Assembly (NCBI GenBank): GCA_016935755.1
Contig: JAFGQI010000066.1
Location: forward strand, 1-51,343
Length of the DNA stretch: 51,343 nt
Origin: Anaerolineales bacterium
Lineage (GTDB): Bacteria; Chloroflexota; Anaerolineae; Anaerolineales; UBA4823
Direction of reading: 5' to 3'
Positions 25,011 to 33,475 of this stretch are shown one piece after another (positions within the stretch are counted from its first letter, which is position 1; every line of letters starts with the position of its first letter). The notes below the pieces were generated by a model. It searched no databases. It was not told the origin of the DNA and saw only the letters and a list, made by a program, of their open reading frames with translations. The position numbers and the translations under genes are program-made.

Positions 25011-27604
25011 AAACAAAAATGATGCTTGGTGTAATGAGCATCCTGGTAGTCCTCAGCTTGCTCCTGGCCTCCTGCGCTCCGCAGGAAGTGATCAAGACAG
25101 TTGAGGTCAGTAAGGAAGTCGTCAAGACCGTTGAGGTCGAGGTAGAGAAGGAAGTCGTCAAGACCGTTGAGGTCGAGAAAGAGGTCGAAGTTGTGGTAAC
25201 ACCGACCCCGCGACCCTCCGACCGCAAAGGCGCCTGGCTGGACGAGGTCGTCTTCTCGGTGGTTAGCGACGAGCAGGCTGTGACCCAGCTGAAGGCAAAG
25301 GCGATCGATATCTACGCCTCTGGCCTTTCTTCTGCCGACCTGCCTTCCATCCAGGAAGCTGGCCTGAATTACTCCGAGCAGAACGGCCTGTACTATGAAC
25401 TGACCTTCAACCCGGTTGGTCCTGTCTTTGAAGCGACCGGAAAGTTGAATCCGTTCTCTTCTGCCAAGGTGCGCGAGGCGATGAACTGGCTGATTGACCG
25501 CCAGTACCTCAACCAGGAAATTTACGCTGGCGGCGCTGAACTGAAGTTCTTCTCGATCACCACCAAGTTCCCCGACTATGCTGAACTGGCTGATGTGGCC
25601 CGCAAGCTCGAGGCCAAGTATGCCTACAACATGGAAAAGGCCAAAGAGGTGATTGATGCGGAAATGACCGCCATGGGCGCCACTCTGGTGGACGGCAAAT
25701 GGCAGTACAACAATGAGCCGGTCGTTGTCATCCTACTCATCCGCTCTGACAGCGATGGCACCCGCATCCCGATCGGTGATTACGTTGGCAACCAGCTCGA
25801 GGCCATTGGCTTCGCGACTGACCGCCAGTACAAGACCTCTTCCGAAGCCTCCCCCATTTGGGTGGGCGGCAACCCGGCCGATGGTCTGTACCACATCTAC
25901 ACTGGCGCCTGGAGCGCGACGGTAATTGACCGCGATCAGGGTGATAACTTCCAGTTCTTCTACACCCCCTCCAGCGCTTATGGCTTTACGGCTCTGTGGC
26001 AGGCTTACACGCCTACCGAAGAGTTCAACAAGCTGGCTGACGACCTGGCCTACAACCGCTTTGCCAACCTGGAAGAGCGCCGTGAGGCTTTTGCCCGCGC
26101 CCTGGAACTGGCCCTGGAAGATTCGATCCGCGTCTTCCTCATCGACGGAAAGAACTTTGCCCCTTACAACACCGATGTCGCCGTGACCTATGACCTGGCT
26201 GCCGGCATCGACGGCGCGCAGCTCTGGCCTTACACCCTGCGCTTCGTGGACCGCGAGGGCGGGCGCATGGCCTGGGGCCAGCCCGACCTGTTCGTCGATC
26301 CCTGGAACCCGGTCGCTGGCACCAACTGGGCCTTCGACAACTCAGCCATCCGCGCCACCACCAGCGGCGGCACAATGGCCGATCCCTTCACTGGCCTGTT
26401 CTGGCCGCTGCGCGCTGAGCGGGCTGAAGTCACCATCGTGGAAGGCTTGCCCGTAGGCAAGACCCTCGATTGGGTTGACCTCAAGTTCGAGCCTGAAATC
26501 GTGGTGCCCTCGGATGCATTTGTAGATTGGGATGCCGTCAACCAGAAGTTCATCACCGCCGGCGAGAAGTTCACCGAGACTGTCACTGCTAAGAGCAAGA
26601 GTGTGGTGTACTACCCGGCTGACCTGTTCGAGACGGTCAAGTGGCATGATGGCAGCAGCCTGTCGGTGGGCGACTTCATGGCAGCCATGATTATGACCTT
26701 CGACACCTCCAAGCCGGAAAGCGCCATCTACGATGAGTCGCGCGTTTCCAACTTCGAGTCCTTCATGTCGGTCTTCAAGGGCTTCAAGGTCGTTTCCACT
26801 GCTCCGCTGACCATCGAGTACTACAGCGATCAATACCAGCTGGATGCGGAATGGAACGTGACCACCCTGTGGCCGTACTGCGGCTATGGCGAATGCTCCT
26901 GGCACACGCTTGCGATCAGCAACCTGGCCGAAGCAGCTGGCGAACTGGCCTACTCCGCCGATAAAGCCGATGCAGCCGAGATCGAGTGGACCCACTACAT
27001 TGGCGGCCCGAGCCTGGAAATCCTGGGCAAGTACCTGGATCAGGCCACGACCGAGTCCTACGTCCCCTATGCAGCTTTCCTCAGCCAGTACATCACCGCT
27101 GACGAAGTTGCCGCTCGCTATGCCAACCTGAAAGCCTTCTATGATGCCCACAATCACTTCTGGATCGGCACCGGTCCGTATTATCTGGACAAAGTCTTCC
27201 TGACTGAGAAGACCCTGACCCTGAAGCGCTTTGCGGACTTCCCCGACATGTCTAACCGCTGGGACGTCTTCACCGAGCCCCGCATCGCCGAAGTGGAAGT
27301 GGATGGCCCCGGCCAGGTGGCAATCGGCGCCGAAGCCAGCTTTGACGTGTTCATCAACTTCAAGGGCGAACCTTACCCGCAGAAGGACATCAAGGAAGTT
27401 AAGTTCCTGCTCTATGATGCCAAGGGTGAGATCGTCTACGTTGGCAAGGCCGAAGCTGTCGCCGATGGGCAGTTCAAGATCGTTCTGCCCGCCGATGTCA
27501 CCGGCAAGCTCGAGGCTGGCGCCAGCAAGCTTGAAGTGGCAGTCGTCCCGCTGACCGTCAGCGTGCCGACCTTCGTCACCTTTGAGTTCGTAGTAGCGCC
27601 GTAA
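25007..27604 (+). CDS. Circularly permuted family-5-type substrate-binding lipoprotein
   Basis: A secreted lipoprotein (865 aa; usual family length about 520-650). The signal peptide ends in lipobox LLASC (Cys 23), followed by a charged repeat linker (KEVVKTVEVE-type, residues 28-66). The SBP_bac_5 landmarks are all present but in the order C-D-E-A-B. WLDEVVFSVVSDEQAV (77) and KVREAMNWLIDR (154-165), normally in the second half, come first. They are followed by the usual C-terminal helix LEERREAFARALELALEDS (355-373). Then come the segments that normally open the domain: FVDPWNP (429), VKWHDGSSLSVGDFMAAM (544-561) and GTGPYYLDKV (721-730). A beta-rich, Ig-like tail (about 758-865) ends the protein. 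GAGGAGGAG precedes the ATG. It heads an operon with two permeases and four ATPases. Confidence 0.85.
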   Translation: MKTKMMLGVMSILVVLSLLLASCAPQEVIKTVEVSKEVVKTVEVEVEKEVVKTVEVEKEVEVVVTPTPRPSDRKGAWLDEVVFSVVSDEQAVTQLKAKAIDIYASGLSSADLPSIQEAGLNYSEQNGLYYELTFNPVGPVFEATGKLNPFSSAKVREAMNWLIDRQYLNQEIYAGGAELKFFSITTKFPDYAELADVARKLEAKYAYNMEKAKEVIDAEMTAMGATLVDGKWQYNNEPVVVILLIRSDSDGTRIPIGDYVGNQLEAIGFATDRQYKTSSEASPIWVGGNPADGLYHIYTGAWSATVIDRDQGDNFQFFYTPSSAYGFTALWQAYTPTEEFNKLADDLAYNRFANLEERREAFARALELALEDSIRVFLIDGKNFAPYNTDVAVTYDLAAGIDGAQLWPYTLRFVDREGGRMAWGQPDLFVDPWNPVAGTNWAFDNSAIRATTSGGTMADPFTGLFWPLRAERAEVTIVEGLPVGKTLDWVDLKFEPEIVVPSDAFVDWDAVNQKFITAGEKFTETVTAKSKSVVYYPADLFETVKWHDGSSLSVGDFMAAMIMTFDTSKPESAIYDESRVSNFESFMSVFKGFKVVSTAPLTIEYYSDQYQLDAEWNVTTLWPYCGYGECSWHTLAISNLAEAAGELAYSADKADAAEIEWTHYIGGPSLEILGKYLDQATTESYVPYAAFLSQYITADEVAARYANLKAFYDAHNHFWIGTGPYYLDKVFLTEKTLTLKRFADFPDMSNRWDVFTEPRIAEVEVDGPGQVAIGAEASFDVFINFKGEPYPQKDIKEVKFLLYDAKGEIVYVGKAEAVADGQFKIVLPADVTGKLEAGASKLEVAVVPLTVSVPTFVTFEFVVAP
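25112..25177 (+). repeat. 30-bp direct repeat in the lipoprotein linker
   Basis: Bases 25112-25141 and 25148-25177 are identical, with a 36-bp period, encoding repeats of KEVVKTVEVE. A third, diverged copy precedes them. The unit length is in frame (12 residues), so slippage would change linker length without breaking the gene. Confidence 0.85.
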
Positions 27605-27624
27605 GTCTGGTTCGTTTTTGACCG

Positions 27625-27656
27625 TAGATAGGGGCAAGGCAACTTGCCCCTATCTA
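27625..27656 (+). repeat. 14-bp hairpin after binding protein 3
   Basis: Arms TAGATAGGGGCAAG (27625-27638) and its exact complement (27643-27656) enclose GCAA, a GNRA-type tetraloop. It lies between the binding-protein stop and the permease Shine-Dalgarno, with no T-run. Confidence 0.8.
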
Positions 27657-27677
27657 TAATCATATGGAGGCCAAGGT

Positions 27678-28820
27678 ATGACGACACTCGAAGATTCCGC
27701 CTTACCCGGCGCTGAACCGGTCAAAAAATCCAGCAGCAGCACTTTTTCGCGGGTGGCCAAGTTCACTGTGGTCAGGTTGGTGTCGCTTTTTATCACCATC
27801 GTAATTGGAGTTTACCTGACCATCATGATCGCTAACATGGGGGGATATGTAGATGAAATCATGCGCGGCGAGATTCGTGAAAGAATCACGATGCAGATCG
27901 TTGCCAACCCGGCCAATAAAAATATGACCCCGGAAGCGCGCAATAAACTGGTTATAGATAAGGTTGCCCTGGAAGAAAAGCGTATGGGGCTGGACAAACC
28001 CCTGGCAGTACGTGCTTTTAATTATCTGATCAATGCCCTGACCCTGGATCTCGGTCGGGCGATCAATATGACCAGCGACAGCGGTTCCAGGCAGGTGCGC
28101 CTGATTATCCTTGAGCGTCTACCTCCTACTTTGCTGTTGATGGGCACATCAAACTTGCTGCTGTTTTTCACCAGCATCTTTCTGGCGCTATCCCTATCGC
28201 GCAATTATGGCAGTATCTGGGACAAGCTGGTGATCACGTTTTCGCCCACTTCGGCCGCGCCGCCCTGGTTCTATGGCATTTTCTTTATATTGATTTTTGC
28301 TGCGGTGTTAAAGATTTTACCTTTTGGGGGCATGGTGGACGCCCCCCCGCCGGAAAACTTTCTTGAGCGCACACTCAGCGTGCTCAAACACTTGATTTTG
28401 CCAGCTTCAGCCTTGATTTTCTCGGCTTTCTTCTTGAGTATTTATAACTGGCGCACTTTCTTCCTGATTTACTCCAGCGAAGATTATGTTGAAATGGCTA
28501 AGGCTAAGGGTCTGCCGGCGCGTGATATCGAGCGGCGCTACATTCTCCGCCCGACTCTGCCGACCATCCTGACGAACTTTGCCCTCCTGCTGATTGGTCT
28601 GTGGACCGGGGCCATTGTTACTGAAACGGTCTTTTTGTGGCCCGGTTTGGGCCGCACGCTCTTCAGGGCGATCGGGTTGTATGATACGCCAGTCATTGTT
28701 GCCTCCACCATCATTTATGCCTACCTGCTGGCAATTACGGTTTTCTTGCTTGATTTTGTCTATGCCCTGGTAGATCCGAGAGTCAAAGTTGGTGGCGGCG
28801 GTGGGGGTGGTCAGCTATGA
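27678..28820 (+). CDS. Oligopeptide-type ABC transporter permease (B-type)
   Basis: Membrane subunit (380 aa) of the DppB type. The first helix is FTVVRLVSLFITIVIGVYLTIMI after a cytoplasmic N-terminus. An extracytoplasmic loop of about 85 residues follows, then the permease core with the EAA-like loop YVEMAKAKGLPARDIERRYI. It ends YALVDPRVKVGGGGGGGQL, with an unusual seven-glycine stretch near the C-terminus. GGAGG stands 7 nt before the ATG. It overlaps the next permease by 4 bp (ATGA). Confidence 0.9.
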   Translation: MTTLEDSALPGAEPVKKSSSSTFSRVAKFTVVRLVSLFITIVIGVYLTIMIANMGGYVDEIMRGEIRERITMQIVANPANKNMTPEARNKLVIDKVALEEKRMGLDKPLAVRAFNYLINALTLDLGRAINMTSDSGSRQVRLIILERLPPTLLLMGTSNLLLFFTSIFLALSLSRNYGSIWDKLVITFSPTSAAPPWFYGIFFILIFAAVLKILPFGGMVDAPPPENFLERTLSVLKHLILPASALIFSAFFLSIYNWRTFFLIYSSEDYVEMAKAKGLPARDIERRYILRPTLPTILTNFALLLIGLWTGAIVTETVFLWPGLGRTLFRAIGLYDTPVIVASTIIYAYLLAITVFLLDFVYALVDPRVKVGGGGGGGQL

Positions 28821-30160
28821 ACGCGCTGAAAAAGACCTTCCAGGATATCATGTTTTACCCATCGGCAGTCGCAGGCCTGATTGTGATTTTGCTCCTGTTC
28901 GCGGTTGCTGCCTTTGCTGTGATTAAGATCCCGTATGGCGAAGCTGTCCGGCTTTGGCGAGGCGGCGAGGAAGTCTGGTATCAGAACCCCAAGTTTGCAC
29001 CACCTGCCTGGTTTAATTATTTCACCCGAAAAAAACTTACCGAATCCTTTATTTTGAAAATTGGAGATGAAGATGTAAGCAAGGAAGTCATCGTAGGGGA
29101 GCAGAACACGACCCGCATCAATCTGGTTTTCTCATTTGATTATCCTTACGATGATTTTCCTCAGGAAATGGCGCTGTACCTGAAAGCCGAGTATGTAGAG
29201 AAGCAGCCGTTTGCTTCGATTCTGTGGCAGACGCCCGACGGCAGAGAAATCCGCATTGCAGATTTTGGAGTCAGCAACGCCCAAACTTTCCGTTTCGCCC
29301 AGGATGAAAAGCTCAAGCGCCGGTTAAAAGATGTAGACCCGATGATCGGCTTGTTTGCTGATCCTAACATTGAAGAGCCAACACCTGTCAAAGGGATATA
29401 CAAGTTAGTGATCAACGGGATAACCTTTGAGCCAGATGCGGATCTCAGCGCCGAGTTTGTTTTCCATGGCCAGCTGCATGGCTGGGCTGGCACGGATCAC
29501 CTGCGCCGCGATTTAACCGTCCCCTTGCTGTGGGGTGTGCCGGTTGCCCTGGCTTTTGGCCTGCTTGCTTCTTTGGGCACTTCTGTGCTGACCATGATTA
29601 TTGCCGCGGTTGGCGCATGGTACGGCGGCTGGGTGGATGATCTGATCCAGCGCATTACCGAGGTCAACCTGGTGCTGCCGTTCCTATCCATTTTGATCAT
29701 GGTGGGAACGTTTTACTCCAGGAGCATCTGGACCATTCTGGGCGTCACCATCCTGTTGAGTATTTTTACTGGAGCGATTAAGGGCTATCGGGCTGTATTT
29801 ATGCAGATCAAAGAATCGACCTATATCGAGGCGGCTCGCGCCTATGGCGCCAGCAGCACCCGGATTGTGTTCCTTTATTTGATCCCTCGCATGATCCCGC
29901 TGTTAATTCCTGCCCTGGTTTCTTCGGTTCCGGCGTTTGTGTTCCTGGAAGCAACCCTGGCTGTATTGGGATTGGGCGACCCGGTTTTACCAACCTGGGG
30001 CAAAATTATCAATGACGCCCAGGCAAATGGAGCGTTGTACAAGGGGTTATATTACTGGATTTTGGAGCCGGCTGTGCTGCTGATGATTACTGGTTTGGGC
30101 TTTGCCATGTTGGGCTTCGCCCTGGACCGCATCTTCAATCCAAGGCTGAGAGGGATGTAG
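28817..30160 (+). CDS. C-type ABC permease with large extracytoplasmic insert
   Basis: Membrane subunit (447 aa; family usually about 300). Helix 1 (SAVAGLIVILLLFAVAAFAVI, about 16-36) is followed by a hydrophilic domain of about 195 residues (about 38-232) before the permease core. The insert has beta-strand-like stretches (RINLVFSFDYPYDDF, KGIYKLVINGITFEPD) and should lie outside the membrane. The core shows the EAA loop YIEAARAYGASSTRIVFLYL and ends FNPRLRGM. The insert is a likely docking or gating domain for the unusual binding protein of the same operon; that is inference. Confidence 0.88.
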   Translation: MNALKKTFQDIMFYPSAVAGLIVILLLFAVAAFAVIKIPYGEAVRLWRGGEEVWYQNPKFAPPAWFNYFTRKKLTESFILKIGDEDVSKEVIVGEQNTTRINLVFSFDYPYDDFPQEMALYLKAEYVEKQPFASILWQTPDGREIRIADFGVSNAQTFRFAQDEKLKRRLKDVDPMIGLFADPNIEEPTPVKGIYKLVINGITFEPDADLSAEFVFHGQLHGWAGTDHLRRDLTVPLLWGVPVALAFGLLASLGTSVLTMIIAAVGAWYGGWVDDLIQRITEVNLVLPFLSILIMVGTFYSRSIWTILGVTILLSIFTGAIKGYRAVFMQIKESTYIEAARAYGASSTRIVFLYLIPRMIPLLIPALVSSVPAFVFLEATLAVLGLGDPVLPTWGKIINDAQANGALYKGLYYWILEPAVLLMITGLGFAMLGFALDRIFNPRLRGM

Positions 30161-30165
30161 AACCC

Positions 30166-31122
30166 ATGACAGATGATAAATTACTCCGCATTGAAGATCT
30201 GGTAATGTACTTCCATACAGCTAATGGGGAAGTCCAGGCGGTGGATGGGGTAACTTTTGATCTCGGATATAAAGAGGCGATCGTAATCCTGGGGGAATCC
30301 GGTTGTGGTAAAAGCTCATTGGCGAAGGCGATCTTACGCTTGCTGCCCCGGAATGTGGGCACCTATACCGGCAAAGTTTACCTTGACGGCGCCGAGTTGA
30401 TGGGGATGGGCGATGAAGAGTTCCGCCAGAACATCCGTTGGATGAAAATGTCGCTGGTGCCGCAGGCAGCCATGAACTCGCTCAACCCGGTGCTGCGGGT
30501 TGGGGATCAGGTGGCGGAACCGATGACTGTGCACATGGGTGTGGATAAACCCACTGCGTTGAAATCGGCCCACAAAATGTTCGAGCATGTTGGCGTGCCC
30601 GCTGAATTTATGAGCCGCTACGCTTTTGAACTGAGCGGCGGGATGCGCCAACGGGTAGCCATTGCCATGTCATTGGTCACTGCGCCCAGCCTGGTCATCC
30701 TGGATGAACCCACTTCTGCCCTGGACGTGCTGACCCAGGCGAATATCTTTAATGTGCTCAAGCGCATCAAGCAAGAGCTGGAAGTTAGCTACATTTTGAT
30801 TACCCATGATATTGCCACCTCCAGTGAGCTGGCGGACCGCGTGGCAGTGATGTATGCCGGTCAGATTGTAGAAGTCAGCGATGCAACGCGTTTCTTCCGT
30901 TCGCCGCTGCATCCCTACTCTCAAAAACTCATGGCCAGTGTGCCCAGATTGCACGGCGATAAAGAGTTGGAATTTATCACCGGTCAGCCTCCCAGCCTGA
31001 TGGGGCTGCCGCCTGGGTGCCGTTTTGCCCCGCGCTGCCCGCGCCGTTTTGAAAATTGCGCCCAGGATCCACCCGTTGTGGATAGCGGTGGCATTCAAGT
31101 CAGATGCTGGCTGTATGTTTAG
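30166..31122 (+). CDS. Oligopeptide-type ABC ATPase (D-type, first pair of the second operon)
   Basis: ATPase subunit (318 aa). Walker [14 protein letters not shown]-loop VPQAAMNSLNP, signature LSGGMRQRVAIAMSL, Walker B VILDEPTSALD and H-loop LITHDIA. The C-terminal Cys cluster is CRFAPRCPRRFENC...C. It is more divergent from the first operon's D subunit than the second D gene downstream is (for example LDEPTSALDVLTQA against ADEPTTALDVTIQA). It follows the C permease by 5 nt and probably energises these permeases. Confidence 0.92.
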   Translation: MTDDKLLRIEDLVMYFHTANGEVQAVDGVTFDLGYKEAIVILGESGCGKSSLAKAILRLLPRNVGTYTGKVYLDGAELMGMGDEEFRQNIRWMKMSLVPQAAMNSLNPVLRVGDQVAEPMTVHMGVDKPTALKSAHKMFEHVGVPAEFMSRYAFELSGGMRQRVAIAMSLVTAPSLVILDEPTSALDVLTQANIFNVLKRIKQELEVSYILITHDIATSSELADRVAVMYAGQIVEVSDATRFFRSPLHPYSQKLMASVPRLHGDKELEFITGQPPSLMGLPPGCRFAPRCPRRFENCAQDPPVVDSGGIQVRCWLYV

Positions 31123-31138
31123 GAGCAGGAGGATGACT

Positions 31139-32185
31139 ATGGATGCTGATCTCAACAAAAATGAAACTCTGCAAAGCGCGCCAGCAGCCGGTGGTGCCGC
31201 CAATACCAGGGATGGTATTTTACTTTCAGTTCAAGATCTGCGCGTCTGGTTCGAATTAAGGCGTTTCGGATTTGGGCATGCTGGTTATGTCAAGGCTGTG
31301 GATGGCGTAAATTTCGATCTGCACTATGGCGAGGCCATCGCTGTGGTGGGCGAAAGCGGTTGTGGTAAATCCAGTTTAATGAAGACGATCCTGGGCCTGC
31401 ATACCCCTACCAAAGGGAGGGTGATTTTTGAGGGCCAGGACCTGAGCGCAATGCACAGCCGTGAGCTGCGTCAATATCGATCGAATGTGGGTTATGTGCA
31501 GCAAGACCCTTATGGGGCATTGCCTCCATTCATGAGCGTACAGCGTATTCTGGAAGAACCTTTAGTCATCAACGGCGTCAAGGACAAAGACGAGCGCATG
31601 CGCCGGGTTCGCAAAGTAATGGAAGAGGTCAAGATGTTCCCGGTGGAGGACTTCCTGGCTAAATTCCCTCATATGCTCAGCGGGGGACAGCAGCAGCGCG
31701 TGGTGATTGCCCGGGCGATGATCATGGAGCCCAAGCTCATCGTAGCGGACGAACCGGTTTCGATGTTGGATGCCTCTGTGCGTGTGGAGATCCTGAAGTT
31801 GATGCGAGGCTTGCAAGAGACCCACCATCTGGCGGTTATTTATATCACCCATGATCTTTCGACCGTGCGCTATTTCTCGGAGCGCATTTTTGTGATGTAT
31901 GCCGCCCAGGCGGTGGAGAAAGCCAAAGTCAACCAGCTTCTGGAAGACCCACGCCACCCATACACACATGCACTCCTAGCAGGGACTTCTGAGCCGGACG
32001 CCAATAATGCCAAGTCTTTCAAGGAAGTACCGCCTGGAGAACCCCCCAACCTGATCTCGCCTCCTTCGGGCTGCCGTTTTCATCCGCGCTGCTCACACGT
32101 AATCCAGGGTCTGTGTGAGACCCAGGAGCCGCCGGACTTCGAAGTAGAGCCAGGCCATCTTGTGTCTTGCTGGCTATACAAGTGA
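31139..32185 (+). CDS. Oligopeptide-type ABC ATPase (F-type, first pair of the second operon)
   Basis: ATPase subunit (348 aa) with Walker [11 protein letters not shown]-loop VQQDPYGALPPF, signature LSGGQQQRVVIARAM, Walker B VADEPVSMLDASVRVEI and H-loop YITHDLS. The usual SALDVSIQ is replaced by SMLDASVR, marking it as divergent. The Cys cluster CRFHPRCSHVIQGLC...C is present. AGGAGG at 31127-31132 is 6 nt before ATG 31139 and directly abuts ATG 31133, so 31139 is preferred. Confidence 0.91.
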   Translation: MDADLNKNETLQSAPAAGGAANTRDGILLSVQDLRVWFELRRFGFGHAGYVKAVDGVNFDLHYGEAIAVVGESGCGKSSLMKTILGLHTPTKGRVIFEGQDLSAMHSRELRQYRSNVGYVQQDPYGALPPFMSVQRILEEPLVINGVKDKDERMRRVRKVMEEVKMFPVEDFLAKFPHMLSGGQQQRVVIARAMIMEPKLIVADEPVSMLDASVRVEILKLMRGLQETHHLAVIYITHDLSTVRYFSERIFVMYAAQAVEKAKVNQLLEDPRHPYTHALLAGTSEPDANNAKSFKEVPPGEPPNLISPPSGCRFHPRCSHVIQGLCETQEPPDFEVEPGHLVSCWLYK

Positions 32186-32192
32186 GGCCTCA

Positions 32193-32402
32193 ATGGACCG
32201 CCTGAGGAATATGGACCCTCGTAAAATGATTGCCATGGGCTTTGTCATGGTTCTCATCGGCTGGGTCTTGCCGTTGTTGATGGTTATAAAAGTGATCGAA
32301 GCGGGATTTTTTCTAAGCTTTTTCTCTTACACGGTCTCTTTAATGGGCCTGTTCTTTGGGATCATTGGAGCGGCCTTTTATGTTCGCAACAGGAAGCACT
32401 AA
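32193..32402 (+). CDS. Small two-helix membrane protein inside the ATPase block
   Basis: A 69-residue protein (MDRLRNMDPRKMIAMGF...) with two hydrophobic helices (GFVMVLIGWVLPLLMVIKVI and SYTVSLMGLFFGIIGAAFYV) and basic ends. GAGG overlapping the previous stop lies 7 nt before the ATG, and the next ATG follows 8 nt after its stop, so it is translated in the operon. I do not recognise a family. A minor transporter subunit or unrelated small protein are both possible. Confidence 0.75.
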   Translation: MDRLRNMDPRKMIAMGFVMVLIGWVLPLLMVIKVIEAGFFLSFFSYTVSLMGLFFGIIGAAFYVRNRKH

Positions 32403-32410
32403 AGATTTTT

Positions 32411-33433
32411 ATGAGTGAACCAATCACGCAACCTCTGCTGAGTGTCCATAACCTTAAGACCTACTTTTATACCGAAGATGGGGTTGTCAAGGCTGTCGAT
32501 GGCGTGGATTTTACAGTCAAGCCTGGCGAAGTCCTGGGTCTGGTCGGCGAGTCGGGATGCGGGAAGAGTGTCACCTCACTGTCTGTGATGCGCTTGATCA
32601 GCGCCCCTGGAAAAGTGGTCGAAGGGGAGATCGTTTTTGAAGGTCGCAACCTCTTGGCGCTCTCCGAACGAGAAATGGTGGATATTCGTGGCAATCGCAT
32701 CTCGATGATTTTTCAGCAGCCGCAAAGCAGCTTGAACCCAGTCTTTAAGGTTGGGGATCAGGTGGCAGAAGTGCTGCGCATTCACCAACGGATGGATAAA
32801 GCGCACGCCTGGGAAAGAGCGGTGGATCTGCTTCGCCTGGTGGGCATCCCCGACCCAGAAAAGAAGGCTCATGCCTATCCCCATGAAATGTCGGGCGGGC
32901 AGGCTCAACGCGTGATGATAGCCATGGCCCTGGCTCTGAACCCCCAATTATTGATCGCGGATGAGCCAACCACCGCCCTGGATGTCACCATTCAAGCCCA
33001 GATCCTGGACCTGATGCGCGCCCTCCGGTCGGAATTGAACACCGCAGTCGTCCTGATCACACATGACTTGGGTGTCATTGCCGAGATGGCAGACAATGTG
33101 GCGGTCATGTATGCGGGTCGCATTGTGGAACAAACCGATGTCACCACCTTGTTCGCCAATCCGCTTCACCCTTATACCCGCGGCTTGATCGATTCGATCC
33201 CGGTTCTGGGAAGGGTCAAAGATCGTCTGGCGGTTATCCCAGGCTCGGTGCCTAACCTGATCAATATGTCCCCTGGCTGTCGGTTTGCCTCGCGCTGTCT
33301 GGCGCGCGTTGAACATCATCTGGCCTTATGCGACCAGGAAGAACCGGATCTGGTGCCTGTGCAGCATGGTCATGCGGTGCGCTGTTGGTTATACCTGGAT
33401 CACGATACACACCGTGCCCCGTTGAGAGCGTGA
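32411..33433 (+). CDS. Oligopeptide-type ABC ATPase (D-type, second pair)
   Basis: ATPase subunit (340 aa): Walker [14 protein letters not shown]-loop FQQPQSSLNP, signature MSGGQAQRVMIAMAL, Walker B IADEPTTALDVTIQAQ, H-loop LITHDLG, Cys cluster CRFASRC...C. Key motifs match the D subunit of the first operon closely. It lies after the small membrane protein and forms, with the next gene, a second complete D/F pair in the same operon. It may also serve other permeases in the cell. Confidence 0.92.
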   Translation: MSEPITQPLLSVHNLKTYFYTEDGVVKAVDGVDFTVKPGEVLGLVGESGCGKSVTSLSVMRLISAPGKVVEGEIVFEGRNLLALSEREMVDIRGNRISMIFQQPQSSLNPVFKVGDQVAEVLRIHQRMDKAHAWERAVDLLRLVGIPDPEKKAHAYPHEMSGGQAQRVMIAMALALNPQLLIADEPTTALDVTIQAQILDLMRALRSELNTAVVLITHDLGVIAEMADNVAVMYAGRIVEQTDVTTLFANPLHPYTRGLIDSIPVLGRVKDRLAVIPGSVPNLINMSPGCRFASRCLARVEHHLALCDQEEPDLVPVQHGHAVRCWLYLDHDTHRAPLRA

Positions 33434-33475
33434 TTGGATGAGGTATTGCACACCCTGTCGAGGAGATAAAGTCGC

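Noticed and set aside
26342-27637. 431-codon minus-strand open frame opposite the permuted receptor
   Set aside because: It is antisense to a gene with clear family motifs and strong codon bias. The antisense sequence has no recognisable domain, and such long shadows are common in GC-rich coding DNA.
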